Shown here: positions 27,050-36,300 of the stretch, piece after piece
Position numbering within the stretch: position 1 is the stretch's first letter
Layout: each line of letters begins with the position of its first letter
NCBI RefSeq assembly: GCF_030732845.1
Contig: NZ_JASHKA010000001.1
Span: 248,001 to 312,000 of the forward strand
Source: Roseibium sp. MMSF_3544
GTDB lineage: Bacteria; Pseudomonadota; Alphaproteobacteria; Rhizobiales; Stappiaceae
DNA: 64,000 nucleotides
Direction of reading: 5' to 3'
Notes under the pieces: model-generated
The model's input: the letters and a program-made list of their open reading frames with translations, nothing else
What the model was told of the DNA's origin: nothing
Database searches by the model: none
Program-made: the position numbers and the translations under genes

Positions 27050-28870
27050 TCATCCGCCGAACACGCTGGCACCGTGATCCGGTGTGCTGACATGCGCCCT
27101 AAAGGCGGCAAACAGGTCCCGGCCGACTCCGTATTGATGTTCACTGAGATCGGCCTCGGCCAGCGGGCGGGCATTGAATTCTGCCTCGTCAACAAGAACC
27201 ATCAGCTCGCCGGTGACGGCATTGATCCGGATCATGTCGCCGTCGCGGATCTTCGCAATCGGGCCACCATTGGCGGCTTCCGGTGTCACATGAATTGCCG
27301 CAGGAACCTTGCCGGATGCGCCCGACATGCGCCCGTCGGTGATCAGAGCGACCTTGTAGCCCTTGTCCTGCAGAATGCCGAGACACGGTGTTAGCTTGTG
27401 CAGCTCGGGCATGCCGATCGCCTTGGGTCCCTGGAAACGAACAACGGCGGCAACGTCGGTCTTCAGTTCCTTGTTGTTGAACGCGGCCAGAAAATCATCC
27501 TGTGAATGGAACACGCGGGCAGGGGCCTCGATGATGTGGCGTTCCTCGGCTACAGCCGAGACCTTGATCACCGCCTTGCCCATGTTGCCGGTCAGCATCT
27601 TCAAACCACCGGTGGGTTGGAAGGCCTTCGAAAGCGGTGCCAGTACCGTCTCGTCGCCTGACGTTTCAGGCGCTTCCTCGCGGCGCACGTTGCCGTTTTC
27701 GTCTAGCTTGGCTTCCGATGTGTAGCCGGACAGATCGGTACCGTAGACCGTTTTGACGTCCTGGTGGAGGTAACCGTCCGACAGGAGTTCGCGGATCAGG
27801 AACTGCAGACCGCCCGCGGCCTGGAACTGGTTCACGTCCGCCTTACCGTTCGGATAGACCCGGGCGAGAAGCGGCACGACGTCCGACAGATCCGAGATAT
27901 CGTCCCAGGTCAACTTGATGCCGGCGGTCGCGGCAATCGCGACGAGGTGCATCGTATGGTTCGTGGAGCCGCCTGTGGCATGCAGACCGACGACACCGTT
28001 CACGATCGCCTTTTCGTCAATGATTTTGCCCGCCGGCGTATATTCATTGCCCAATGCGGAAATCGCCAGCGCACGCTGGGCCGCTTCCCTGGTGAGTGCG
28101 TCGCGAAGCGGTGTGCCCGGATTGATGAAGGAAGCGCCCGGCATGTGCAGGCCCATGATTTCCATCAGCATCTGGTTGGAGTTGGCCGTGCCGTAGAATG
28201 TGCAGGTGCCCGGGGAATGATAGGCGGCGGACTCGCTTTCCAAAAGTGCATCGCGGCCGACTTTTCCTTCGGCATAAAGCTGACGCACCTTGGATTTTTC
28301 ATCATTGGAGATCCCGGTCGTCATGGGTCCGGCCGGAATGAAGACTGCCGGCAGGTGCCCGAAGGAAAGTGCCGCGATGGCCAGCCCCGGAACGATCTTG
28401 TCGCAGATGCCAAGAAAGACGGCGGCATCAAACATCTGGTGCGACAGGCCGACGGCAGCACCCATCGCGATCACGTCCCGAGAGAACAGGGATAGCTCCA
28501 TTCCGTCCTGACCCTGTGTGACGCCGTCGCACATGGCCGGGACGCCGCCTGCCACCTGGGCGACGGCACCGACCTCGTGAGCTGCCGCGCGAATAAGTTG
28601 CGGGTAGGTTTCGTAAGGCTGGTGCGCCGACAGCATGTCATTATAGGAGGTGATGATGCCGAGATTGGGAACAACATCACCGGAAAGCGCTTTCTTGTCT
28701 GACACTCCGCAGGCGGCGAAACCGTGGGCAAGGTTGCCGCAGGAAAGCCGTGAGCGCTGGGGCCCCTGGTCGGCAGCTTTGCTGATATGGTCCAGATAGG
28801 TGGAGCGGCTGTCATGGCTGCGTTTGACGATCCGTTCCGTAACGTCGCCAATGCGGTCCTGGATGGTCAT
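27050..28870 (-). CDS. edd: Phosphogluconate dehydratase
   Basis: A 606-residue IlvD/Edd-family iron-sulfur dehydratase turning 6-phosphogluconate into KDPG. Typical Edd features are [18 protein letters not shown] and the C-terminal [19 protein letters not shown]. Length is normal. It is the first gene of an edd-eda operon. An operator shared with zwf and pgi lies about 80 bases upstream, between the zwf terminator and the edd start. Confidence 0.96.
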   Translation of the reverse strand: MTIQDRIGDVTERIVKRSHDSRSTYLDHISKAADQGPQRSRLSCGNLAHGFAACGVSDKKALSGDVVPNLGIITSYNDMLSAHQPYETYPQLIRAAAHEVGAVAQVAGGVPAMCDGVTQGQDGMELSLFSRDVIAMGAAVGLSHQMFDAAVFLGICDKIVPGLAIAALSFGHLPAVFIPAGPMTTGISNDEKSKVRQLYAEGKVGRDALLESESAAYHSPGTCTFYGTANSNQMLMEIMGLHMPGASFINPGTPLRDALTREAAQRALAISALGNEYTPAGKIIDEKAIVNGVVGLHATGGSTNHTMHLVAIAATAGIKLTWDDISDLSDVVPLLARVYPNGKADVNQFQAAGGLQFLIRELLSDGYLHQDVKTVYGTDLSGYTSEAKLDENGNVRREEAPETSGDETVLAPLSKAFQPTGGLKMLTGNMGKAVIKVSAVAEERHIIEAPARVFHSQDDFLAAFNNKELKTDVAAVVRFQGPKAIGMPELHKLTPCLGILQDKGYKVALITDGRMSGASGKVPAAIHVTPEAANGGPIAKIRDGDMIRINAVTGELMVLVDEAEFNARPLAEADLSEHQYGVGRDLFAAFRAHVSTPDHGASVFGG

Positions 28871-28950
28871 TCTTTTCGTCCTTTCCTGGCCGGTATCCGG
28901 CTGGGTGGGGTGTTGACTTGTAGATAGGGCGCGTTCGCCCGTTCATGTTT

Positions 28951-28964
28951 TTTAATCGATTTAA
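28951..28964. promoter_or_regulatory. Operator upstream of edd-eda (13 of 14 match)
   Basis: TTTAATCGATTTAA differs at one base from the palindrome before pgi and zwf. It is centred about 87 bases before the edd start. Confidence 0.65.
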
Positions 28965-28971
28965 GAGATAG

Positions 28972-28998
28972 AAAACTCACAGGTCTCGAACCTGTGAG
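28972..28998 (-). terminator. Intrinsic terminator after zwf
   Basis: On the minus strand CTCACAGGT and ACCTGTGAG form a perfect 9-bp stem with a 5-base loop, then TTTTC, seven bases beyond the zwf stop. It separates zwf from edd-eda, which therefore needs its own promoter. Confidence 0.85.
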
Positions 28999-29004
28999 CC
29001 TTCG

Positions 29005-30480
29005 TTATTCGGAATCGTCCTCTGACCAGGTGCGTCCGTCGCGTTCCACGAGCGCGATAGATGCGGACGGGCCCCAGGTCCCGGCGGTGTATCCCTTGGG
29101 TGTTTCCTTTGAACCTGCCCAGGCAGCCAGGATAGGATCCACCCAGGCCCAAGCCGCATCGACCTCGTCGCGGCGCATGAACAGGGTCTGGTTGCCACGG
29201 ATCACGTCCATGATCAGGCGCTCATAGGCGTCAGGGTTACGTACCTTGAACGCGTCGGCAAAACTCATGTCGAGCGGAACCTGCCGGAGCCGCATGCCCC
29301 CGGGGCCGGGGTCCTTAATCATGACCTGCATCTGGACGCCTTCATCCGGCTGCAGGCGAATGATGAGGCGGTTGGCGGTTATCTTTCCGGCTTCGGAGCC
29401 GAATATGGAGTGCGGGATCGGTTGGAACTGCACCACAATTTCCGAGACGCGTTTGGCGAGACGTTTGCCGGTGCGCAGGTAGAACGGGACACCGGCCCAC
29501 CGCCAGTTTGCGATTTCGGCCTTCAGCGCGACAAAGGTTTCCGTCCTGCTTTCGTCATCACCCAGCTCCTCCAGATATCCCGGAACAGCGCCACCGGCCG
29601 ACGCTCCGGCGCGATACTGGCCGCGCACCGTAAGTTTGTCCGCATTCTGCGCGTCGACGGGGGAGAGGGCCTTGAGCACTTTCAGCTTCTCGTCCCGAAC
29701 GCTGTCGGCATTCATGGATTCAGGCGGTTCCATTGCCACAAGGCAAAGGAGCTGCAGAATATGGTTCTGGACCATATCCCGGAGCGCACCGGCCGTGTCG
29801 TAGTACCCTGCGCGTCCACCGACACCCAGGGACTCGGCCACCGTTATCTGGACATGATCGATGTGAGCCGCGTTCCACAGGGGCTCGAACAGCGCGTTTG
29901 CAAAGCGCAGAGCCATGAGGTTCTGTACGGTTTCCTTGCCAAGATAGTGATCGATACGGAAGATCTGCTCTTCCTTGAAAACAGCACCGACGGTGTCGTT
30001 CAGGGCTTTTGCGGACGCGCCGTCCTTGCCGACCGGCTTTTCCATGACCACGCGGGAATAGTCGTTCACAACGCCGACCCGGCCGAGATTTTCGCAGATC
30101 GTCCCGAAGAGATCCGGCCCGACGGCCAGGTAGAAAGCGCGAATGACGTCCTCGCGTTCTTCAAGGACGGCCTTGAGGTCTTCGAAGCCGGCCGACGTCG
30201 CGATGTCGATCTTGACGTAACGCAGGCGTTTCAGGAACTGGGCCAGATGCGCATCGTCCAGATCCTTGACGTGTTCCTGGAGGGCTTTTTTCGCCCAGTT
30301 CCGGTAGTCGTCGTCGGTGTAGTCACGGCGGGCACTGCAGATGATGCGTGCGTTTTCCGGCATCTGTCCGTCCGCATCGCGGTGGTAGAGGGCGGGAAGA
30401 AGCTTTCGATGCGCCAGATCGCCAGACGCTCCGAAGACCACCAGGTCGAATTCCTGAACTTCAATGACGCGTACCGCCAT
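29005..30480 (-). CDS. zwf: Glucose-6-phosphate 1-dehydrogenase
   Basis: A 491-residue G6PD, the first oxidative step to 6-phosphogluconolactone. The N-terminal dinucleotide motif GASGDLAHRKLLPALY and the active-site block with DHYLGKETVQNLMALRFAN are intact. AAGGA precedes MAVRVIEVQE; the longer open frame upstream crosses the operator and is not used. The phosphogluconolactonase gene pgl, often next to zwf, is not in this window. Confidence 0.96.
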   Translation of the reverse strand: MAVRVIEVQEFDLVVFGASGDLAHRKLLPALYHRDADGQMPENARIICSARRDYTDDDYRNWAKKALQEHVKDLDDAHLAQFLKRLRYVKIDIATSAGFEDLKAVLEEREDVIRAFYLAVGPDLFGTICENLGRVGVVNDYSRVVMEKPVGKDGASAKALNDTVGAVFKEEQIFRIDHYLGKETVQNLMALRFANALFEPLWNAAHIDHVQITVAESLGVGGRAGYYDTAGALRDMVQNHILQLLCLVAMEPPESMNADSVRDEKLKVLKALSPVDAQNADKLTVRGQYRAGASAGGAVPGYLEELGDDESRTETFVALKAEIANWRWAGVPFYLRTGKRLAKRVSEIVVQFQPIPHSIFGSEAGKITANRLIIRLQPDEGVQMQVMIKDPGPGGMRLRQVPLDMSFADAFKVRNPDAYERLIMDVIRGNQTLFMRRDEVDAAWAWVDPILAAWAGSKETPKGYTAGTWGPSASIALVERDGRTWSEDDSE

Positions 30481-30547
30481 GAGAAAATCCTTCCAACAGC
30501 TTGATCGTGCACCGGACTGTTGCGGTGCAGCATGTTTCGAGGGTCTT

Positions 30548-30561
30548 TTAAATCGATTTAA
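30548..30561. promoter_or_regulatory. Palindromic operator TTAAATCGATTTAA upstream of zwf
   Basis: A perfect copy of the pgi-site palindrome, 68 bases before the zwf ATG, in the short gap after the kinase gene. It suggests that zwf has its own regulated promoter as well as possible read-through from the fructose operon. Confidence 0.7.
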
Positions 30562-30568
30562 TTCAATT

Positions 30569-30593
30569 GTCAGCCCCTCATTTGAGGGCTGAC
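30569..30593 (-). terminator. Hairpin over the stop codon of the sugar kinase gene
   Basis: GTCAGCCC pairs perfectly with GGGCTGAC across the kinase stop codon. No T run follows. It may attenuate transcription before zwf or protect the end of the fructose operon mRNA. Confidence 0.45.
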
Positions 30594-31525
30594 CATTCTT
30601 TTTCCAGCTCGGCCATGCGCGGCAGGTTGGCACCGCGGCGCGAGCACGTGATTGCAGCCGCCTGGACTGCGAATTCAACGAGGTGCCGAACCTGCTGCTC
30701 CTCAAGCGCTGCGAGTGATGACCTATCGACTGCGCCAAGCGTTTTCAAGCCGCAGAGCAGGGCAGCCTGAAAGGTATCGCCAGCGCCGACCGTGTCTTCA
30801 ACCTCCACCTTTACACCAGGGCAGTCAATTTCGAACCCCGTCGCAAACACCGTCGCGCCGTCGCCGCCGCGCGTGACGATGACAAGGCCAGGCCCGTTTG
30901 AAAGCCAGCGCCGGGCAATCGCCGCGATCTCTTCTTCCGGGGCGATCAGCTCCAGGTCTTCGTCACTGACCTTGATGACGTCTGTGGACGGTACAAGACC
31001 TTCCGTGTTCCTGCGCCACAAATCCATGTCGGGTTCTACCGTCGGACGAATGTTCGGGTCGAAGGATATGAGCGTGTGAGCGCGTTCACGGGCGATCAGC
31101 GCCTTAAGAGCGCCAGCGACAGGTTCGACCAGCGCCGTATATGAGCCGACGTGCAGATAAAGAGGGGCTTTATGAAACGCCGGAAGATCGTCAGTGGTGA
31201 CCATGCGATCAGCGGCGCTTGCACCATAAAACGTATAAGCCGGATGTCCGTGTGCGTCCTTTTGAACGAGGCTCAGCGTGGTCAGATAATCTGTTCGCAG
31301 TGCGTAACGGTCAGAGACGCCTTCCTTGCGAAACTTTTCGATCAGTCTCTCACCGAGGGCATCTGTTGAAATCCCTCCGAAAAAGGCCGAATCTTCGCCC
31401 AAACGCGCCAGTCCCATGGCCACATTGAACGGCGAACCGCCGATCCTGGCATCATAGGAAACGCTGTCTTCGGCACCAGCTTCGCCGAAAAGGTCGAAAA
31501 GAGCTTCACCACAGATCAAAAACAT
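30578..31525 (-). CDS. PfkB family sugar kinase, probable fructokinase
   Basis: A 315-residue PfkB/ribokinase-family kinase. The N-terminal signature has GGSPFNVAMGLARLG and the C-terminal active site DTVGAGDTFQAALLCG holds the catalytic Asp. Placed last behind a fructose-type ABC transporter and before zwf, it most likely phosphorylates fructose to fructose-6-P, which pgi would pass on. It is 79 bases behind frcA. It is not assigned as frcK, because I could not establish that the frcK product of rhizobia belongs to this family. Confidence 0.85.
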   Translation of the reverse strand: MFLICGEALFDLFGEAGAEDSVSYDARIGGSPFNVAMGLARLGEDSAFFGGISTDALGERLIEKFRKEGVSDRYALRTDYLTTLSLVQKDAHGHPAYTFYGASAADRMVTTDDLPAFHKAPLYLHVGSYTALVEPVAGALKALIARERAHTLISFDPNIRPTVEPDMDLWRRNTEGLVPSTDVIKVSDEDLELIAPEEEIAAIARRWLSNGPGLVIVTRGGDGATVFATGFEIDCPGVKVEVEDTVGAGDTFQAALLCGLKTLGAVDRSSLAALEEQQVRHLVEFAVQAAAITCSRRGANLPRMAELEKEWSALK

Positions 31526-31604
31526 AGACAGTCCAGACTGTTCATTCCTCAAAAAGGTGACCCGGGCGAGCCGGGCCACCGTTCGAAAAGTGTTGGTACG
31601 ACCG

Positions 31605-32387
31605 TCAAGCCGCGACCTCTTTGGGCGGTTCCATGGCGCCGGTCATCAGGGCCACCGCATCGGACATCGAGCAGTCGCCAGGTTTGACGGTGCAAAGCCG
31701 TTTGCCGAGACGATGGATGTGGATCCGGTCCGCGACCTCGAAGACATGCGGCATGTTGTGGCTGATCAGGATGATCGGGATACCGCGCGACTTCACGTCC
31801 AGGATCAGTTCGAGAACCCGCCGGCTTTCCTTGACACCAAGGGCTGCCGTTGGCTCGTCCATGATGATGAACTTCGTTGCAAACGCTGCCGCCCTTGCCA
31901 CTGCAACACCTTGTCTCTGTCCGCCTGACAGCGTCTCAACCGTCTGGTTGATCGATTGAACGGTCATCAGTCCAAGCTCGGTGAGCTTTTCGCGGGCGAA
32001 CTTTTCCATGGCAGGCCGGTCGAGCTGCCGCAGAAATTTGCCCATGAACCCGGATTTGCGGATTTCGCGCCCCATGAACATGTTGTCCGCGATCGACAGG
32101 GCGGGCGACATGGCGAGGGTCTGGTAGACGATCTCAATCCCCATATCCCGCGCCTCAGTCGGTGACGTGAAATTGACCTTCTTGCCGTCGATCAGGATTT
32201 CGCCCTCGTCGGGTATCGTTGCGCCGCAGATCGCCTTGACGATCGAAGATTTTCCAGCGCCGTTGTCTCCGATGACCGCCAGGATTTCGCCGTTGCGCAG
32301 CTCGAAATCGGAATGATCGATGGCGGTGACATGGCCGTAGCGTTTGACGATGCCGCGGCCCTCTACAATGGGAACATTATCAGACAT
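31605..32387 (-). CDS. frcA: Sugar ABC transporter ATP-binding protein, FrcA-like
   Basis: A 260-residue single-domain sugar ABC ATPase. Walker A is GDNGAGKSS, the signature LSGGQRQG and Walker B FIIMDEPTAAL. It has the single-domain form of FrcA, not the double-domain form of RbsA. Its ATG shares one base with the frcC stop (TAATG), so translation is coupled. It powers uptake of fructose or a related sugar; the specific sugar is inferred from the operon layout. Confidence 0.9.
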   Translation of the reverse strand: MSDNVPIVEGRGIVKRYGHVTAIDHSDFELRNGEILAVIGDNGAGKSSIVKAICGATIPDEGEILIDGKKVNFTSPTEARDMGIEIVYQTLAMSPALSIADNMFMGREIRKSGFMGKFLRQLDRPAMEKFAREKLTELGLMTVQSINQTVETLSGGQRQGVAVARAAAFATKFIIMDEPTAALGVKESRRVLELILDVKSRGIPIILISHNMPHVFEVADRIHIHRLGKRLCTVKPGDCSMSDAVALMTGAMEPPKEVAA

Positions 32388-33457
32388 TATGCCGATACCT
32401 TTCTGATCCACTGGTCGGCTGCCACGGCAGCGATGATGAGAAGGCCGATGAGGAGGAAGGTCCACTGAGCGTCTGCGCCCAGAAGCCTCAGTCCTAGAGT
32501 AAAGACGCCGACGATAAGTGCTCCGAACAAGGAGCCGAGGATCGACCCGCGCCCGCCGAAAAGCGAGATGCCGCCGATCACCACCGCGGTGATGCTTTCA
32601 ATGTTCGCGAGCTGCCCCGATGTCGGCGACACCGACCCGATGCGCCCGATCAGGGCCCAGCCGGCGAAGGCGCAGATCAGGCCGGACAGCATATAGACGG
32701 ACATCAGGGTTCGGTGGACGTTGACCCCCGACAGCCCGGCCGCTTCCGGATCGTCCCCAACCGCATAGACATGGCGCCCCCAGGCCGTGTGCCGGAGCGC
32801 GTAGGCAAGCACCAGGATGAGGACGAGCATGAAGATCACGCCGACCGTGAACACCGCACCGCCGATATTGAACTTCGTGCCAAAGAACTGAAGGAAGGGA
32901 GCGTTGGCTTCGATTTCCTGCGAACGGATGGTTTCGTTGGCCGAATACAGGAAGTTCGTCGCCAGCACGATCTGCCACATGCCTAGGGTAACGATGAATG
33001 GTGGAAGCTTGACCCGGCTGACGAGCCAGCCGTTGAGTGCCCCGATCATGGTGCCGGCCGCAAGGCCGCAGGCAACGGCGACGGGGGCCGGAATGCCGTA
33101 TCGGAACGTAAACTGTCCCATGATCACGGAGGAAAAGACCATGATGGCACCAACGCTAAGGTCGATCCCAGCCGTCAGAATGATCAGGCTCTGCGCGGCC
33201 GCAACGATGCCGACGATCTGAACCTGCTGCAGGATCAGCGTCATGGCAAATGGAGAGAAGAATTTGGACCCCAGCAACAGGCCGAAAACGGCGATTGCAA
33301 CGATCAGAACTATCAAGGGCACCAGTGACGGATTGGCGTGCAGGGTGTGCTGCACCTGGCCAAGGACCCCACGGCGGTGGTCTTCGAACTCGGCAACTGA
33401 GTCCGATCTGTTTGCTGCAGATTCGAAGTTCTCAGTCCCGTCCTTTGTTTGAGACAT
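32387..33457 (-). CDS. frcC: Sugar ABC transporter permease, FrcC-like
   Basis: A 356-residue inner-membrane permease of the ribose/xylose/fructose class with 8-10 hydrophobic segments after a hydrophilic 40-residue N-terminus. The family motif TAGIDLSVGAIM is at about 95-106 and GISLFGGRGS lies near residue 300. It sits between frcB and frcA, as in the Sinorhizobium frcBCA operon. Confidence 0.9.
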   Translation of the reverse strand: MSQTKDGTENFESAANRSDSVAEFEDHRRGVLGQVQHTLHANPSLVPLIVLIVAIAVFGLLLGSKFFSPFAMTLILQQVQIVGIVAAAQSLIILTAGIDLSVGAIMVFSSVIMGQFTFRYGIPAPVAVACGLAAGTMIGALNGWLVSRVKLPPFIVTLGMWQIVLATNFLYSANETIRSQEIEANAPFLQFFGTKFNIGGAVFTVGVIFMLVLILVLAYALRHTAWGRHVYAVGDDPEAAGLSGVNVHRTLMSVYMLSGLICAFAGWALIGRIGSVSPTSGQLANIESITAVVIGGISLFGGRGSILGSLFGALIVGVFTLGLRLLGADAQWTFLLIGLLIIAAVAADQWIRKVSA

Positions 33458-33534
33458 CTTTCCCCCTTCGCGGCAGATCGATCAGTCGTGCGATCGCCCA
33501 CTGCTCGTCGGTTGTGATCCATTTCTTGAAGAAC

Positions 33535-33561
33535 CCGGGAGGCATACAGGATGCCCCCCGG
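33535..33561 (-). other. Intercistronic hairpin between frcB and frcC
   Basis: CCGGGAGGCAT and ATGCCCCCCGG form an 11-bp stem with one mismatch just after the binding-protein gene. Such hairpins commonly protect the upstream mRNA, so that much more binding protein than permease is made; that role is inferred. Confidence 0.55.
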
Positions 33562-33574
33562 ACAGTCGGTCACC

Positions 33575-34591
33575 TTAGCCCCAGCAGAGCTCAGTTCCCT
33601 TTGCCGTGTCGATGGACTCAACACCGTCAACCGGCTGGTCCGTGACGAGAGCCACGCCGGTGTCAAAGAAGTCCTTGCCCGGTGTATTTTCAGGCTTGGA
33701 GCCATCGTCGGCCCACTTCTTGATGGCTTCAATGCCCAAAGAGGCCATCAGCAACGGATACTGCTGCGATGTGGCACCGATGACGCCGTCCTTCACGTTC
33801 TGCACGCCAGGGCAACCGCCATCCACCGAGACGATCAGAACGTCGTTTTCACGTCCGATTGCCTTCAGCGCTTCATATGCGCCTGCAGCGGCCGGTTCGT
33901 TGATCGTGTAAACGACATTGATCATCGGGTCTTTGGCAAGAAGGTTCTCCATGGCACGGCGGCCGCCTTCTTCGTTGCCCTGTGTCACGTCGTTGCCGAC
34001 GATGCGCGAATCGGTTTCATCGCCCCATTTGTTGGGATCGCCAAGATCGATGCCGAAGCCCTGCAAGAAACCCTGGTCACGCAGAACGCCGACGGTCGGC
34101 TGGCTGATCGCAAGATCGAGCATGCCGATCTTCGCGTCGGCCGCCTTGTCGCCAAGCGCACCGGCTGCCCACTTGCCGATCAGTTCGCCGGCCAGGAAGT
34201 TGTCGGTTGCAAAGGTCGCATCCGCGGCGTCGATCGGGCTCAGCGGGGTGTCGAGCGCGATGACGAGGAGGCCGTTTTCGCGCGCCTGTTCAACGGCCGG
34301 CACGATCGAGGACGTGTCGGACGCCGTCAAGAGGATGCCTTTCGCACCATCGGCAATGCAGGTTTCGATCGCGGCAACCTGGGTTTCATGGTCGCCGTCA
34401 ACCTTACCGGCGAAGGACTTCAGTTCGATGCCGAGCTCTTCTGCCTTGGCCGTCGCACCTTCCTTCATTTTCACGAAGAACGGGTTGGTGTCCGTCTTGG
34501 TGATCAGGCAGGCCGAAATGTCGGCAGCAGCTGCCGGAGCTGCCGCCATGGCGGCAAGGACTGAACCAGTCGCAAGTAGTTTACGGATCAT
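33575..34591 (-). CDS. frcB: Sugar ABC transporter substrate-binding protein, FrcB-like
   Basis: A 338-residue periplasmic binding protein of the ribose-binding (type I) fold, with a signal peptide ending near residue 22 (APAAAADIS). [19 protein letters not shown] is the typical first strand and VSVDGGCPG a sugar-contact segment. It lies 25 bases downstream of the ROK regulator. Fructose as ligand is inferred from operon identity. Confidence 0.9.
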   Translation of the reverse strand: MIRKLLATGSVLAAMAAAPAAAADISACLITKTDTNPFFVKMKEGATAKAEELGIELKSFAGKVDGDHETQVAAIETCIADGAKGILLTASDTSSIVPAVEQARENGLLVIALDTPLSPIDAADATFATDNFLAGELIGKWAAGALGDKAADAKIGMLDLAISQPTVGVLRDQGFLQGFGIDLGDPNKWGDETDSRIVGNDVTQGNEEGGRRAMENLLAKDPMINVVYTINEPAAAGAYEALKAIGRENDVLIVSVDGGCPGVQNVKDGVIGATSQQYPLLMASLGIEAIKKWADDGSKPENTPGKDFFDTGVALVTDQPVDGVESIDTAKGTELCWG

Positions 34592-34616
34592 TTATTTTTA
34601 CCCTCCCTGGCCTCGT

Positions 34617-35939
34617 TTATTCGGAACGGTTGGGTGTGGCCAGATGAGACCCCAACCGTGCTGCCCTCGCGGGAAAGCTGGAGCGGTCTTCCGAGCTGCC
34701 AGCCCCTGCGGGTCCCTTGTCCTTCCCACCGGTCAATATTGTTGCTCTTGGCGAGAAGTTGAAAAATTGCGGCAGACTTGCCGCACCGATCGCCCCGGCG
34801 TCGTGTCCGAAACTCCCGATCTTGATGTCTGGTGAATGGCGCTCCTCGGGAGCGGCGTCTTCCACGGCCGACTTCAGCACCTCCCGGAACGTGTCCGGAA
34901 AGGAGCCCTTCAGGTCGCCGTCGATCACGACCAGCGAGACGTCCAGAAGTGCGTAGGCGGACCTGATGGCGAGTCCTAGCGCCGCCGCGCAGTCTTCCAG
35001 CCATTCCTGATACTTGTCGTAGTTCGCCTCAACGGCTGCCTGAAGATCGGAGCGGCTGAGTTCGGCGAAGTTGTTCGGCGCCATATGCCTCGCAAGGGCG
35101 ACCAGCGAGGCACGCGTCAACAACAGATCCCACACCTGTTTCGGTTTGGGCGCTGTCGGCAATCTGCTTGGCGGCACCGGCAGCATGGCAACGTCGCCTG
35201 CGTTCCCCGACATGCCACGGATGACGTCCCCCTTGATGACCAGGCCGCCACCGATGGCCGGGCCCAGGAACATGTAAAGGAAATCGTCGTTCTGCCGGCC
35301 ATGGCCATAAAACAATTCGGCAACCGCAGCGGCAGTGCCATCGTTGTCGCTGAAAACCGGGAGTTTCAGCGCTGCTTCGAGCGCCGCTACCAGATCGAAA
35401 TCGTCCCATTTCTTGAAGTCTGCCGTCGGCAGGCCGAGCTCATGAAGCCAGGCACCCAGATTGAAGGGTTGAGCAAGGCCGATCCCGGTGATCCGGGCCT
35501 GCTTGTCCTGTCCGAGCCGGCCCCGCAGGCTCTTCAGGTCCTCAACCAGAATCGCCAGGGCCTGTTCAGGCGCAGGCAGGATCATGTCATGAATTCGCCG
35601 GTCAATGATCTGACCGGAAAAGTCCATCAGCACGGTTTCCATATTCGTCCGGTCAAGACGAACACCGAACGAATAGGCGCCGTCGGGTGCGAGTTTCAAG
35701 ATGGTCGCGGGCTGGCCCCTGCTGCCGTCGTGACGCTTGCCCGCCTCGAAGATGAGACCTTCCTCGATCAAGTCCTGGATGATGGCGCCAATGGCCGCAT
35801 TTGTCAGCTGCACAGCCCGGGCCAGATCCGCCTTGGAGGCTTCGCCGGCGCGCCTCAGGATCTGCAGAACAATGCGCTCGTTGTACCGACGCAATTGCGC
35901 GGAATTCGAGCCTCGTCCGGATGTGCGGGTCTCCACCAC
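34617..35939 (-). CDS. frcR: ROK family transcriptional regulator, FrcR-like
   Basis: A 440-residue ROK repressor: an N-terminal winged helix (about 15-75, SKADLARAVQLTNAAIGAII) and a sugar-kinase-like ROK domain (SDNDGTAAAVAELFYGHG). The zinc-binding cysteine cluster of classic ROK proteins is not evident. Start is GTG; GTG GTG follows GGAGCGAGGAAG, so either may serve. As first gene of frcRBCA it probably represses the operon and releases it when sugar binds. Confidence 0.88.
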   Translation of the reverse strand: MVETRTSGRGSNSAQLRRYNERIVLQILRRAGEASKADLARAVQLTNAAIGAIIQDLIEEGLIFEAGKRHDGSRGQPATILKLAPDGAYSFGVRLDRTNMETVLMDFSGQIIDRRIHDMILPAPEQALAILVEDLKSLRGRLGQDKQARITGIGLAQPFNLGAWLHELGLPTADFKKWDDFDLVAALEAALKLPVFSDNDGTAAAVAELFYGHGRQNDDFLYMFLGPAIGGGLVIKGDVIRGMSGNAGDVAMLPVPPSRLPTAPKPKQVWDLLLTRASLVALARHMAPNNFAELSRSDLQAAVEANYDKYQEWLEDCAAALGLAIRSAYALLDVSLVVIDGDLKGSFPDTFREVLKSAVEDAAPEERHSPDIKIGSFGHDAGAIGAASLPQFFNFSPRATILTGGKDKGPAGAGSSEDRSSFPARAARLGSHLATPNRSE

Positions 35940-36300
35940 CTTCCTCGCTCCTCCAACAGACGTCCACCTCGTTTTTAACGGGCAGCTTCATAATAATTAA
36001 TTTTGATGAAATTATTCTCCGGCAAATCGGTTCTGTCAAACCATAATTGTTTTGCACCGCAAGAATTCGATCTCGTCTCGCCGTAGTGGGCTGACGGATA
36101 TGAGGTATTCCGGAAAACAAGATATCAGAAAAATTCCGCAACGGCAGGTGGGTATCGGGAAATACGCCGAATAAGTGCGCCATTTTTTTCACCGATCAGC
36201 GAGCCAGTGGACCGGCATTCGTTTTCCCGCTCGCTTGGCATTGCCGCAGGCAGCAGGTGTCGTATTGTCTAGGCGCGACACGGATTCGGAGAGATATGTG
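35940..36300. promoter_or_regulatory. Divergent promoter region of frcR and ade, with a candidate ROK operator
   Basis: About 360 bases with no gene. An AT-rich imperfect palindrome, TAATTT-5 bases-AAATTA (35998-36014), lies 59 bases before frcR. It fits the T-rich/A-rich half-sites usual for ROK repressors and is the best candidate FrcR operator. Confidence 0.4.

Noticed and set aside
30578-31525. Assignment as frcK
   Set aside because: The PfkB signature is clear, but I could not establish that the rhizobial frcK product belongs to this family; fructokinase from context is safer.
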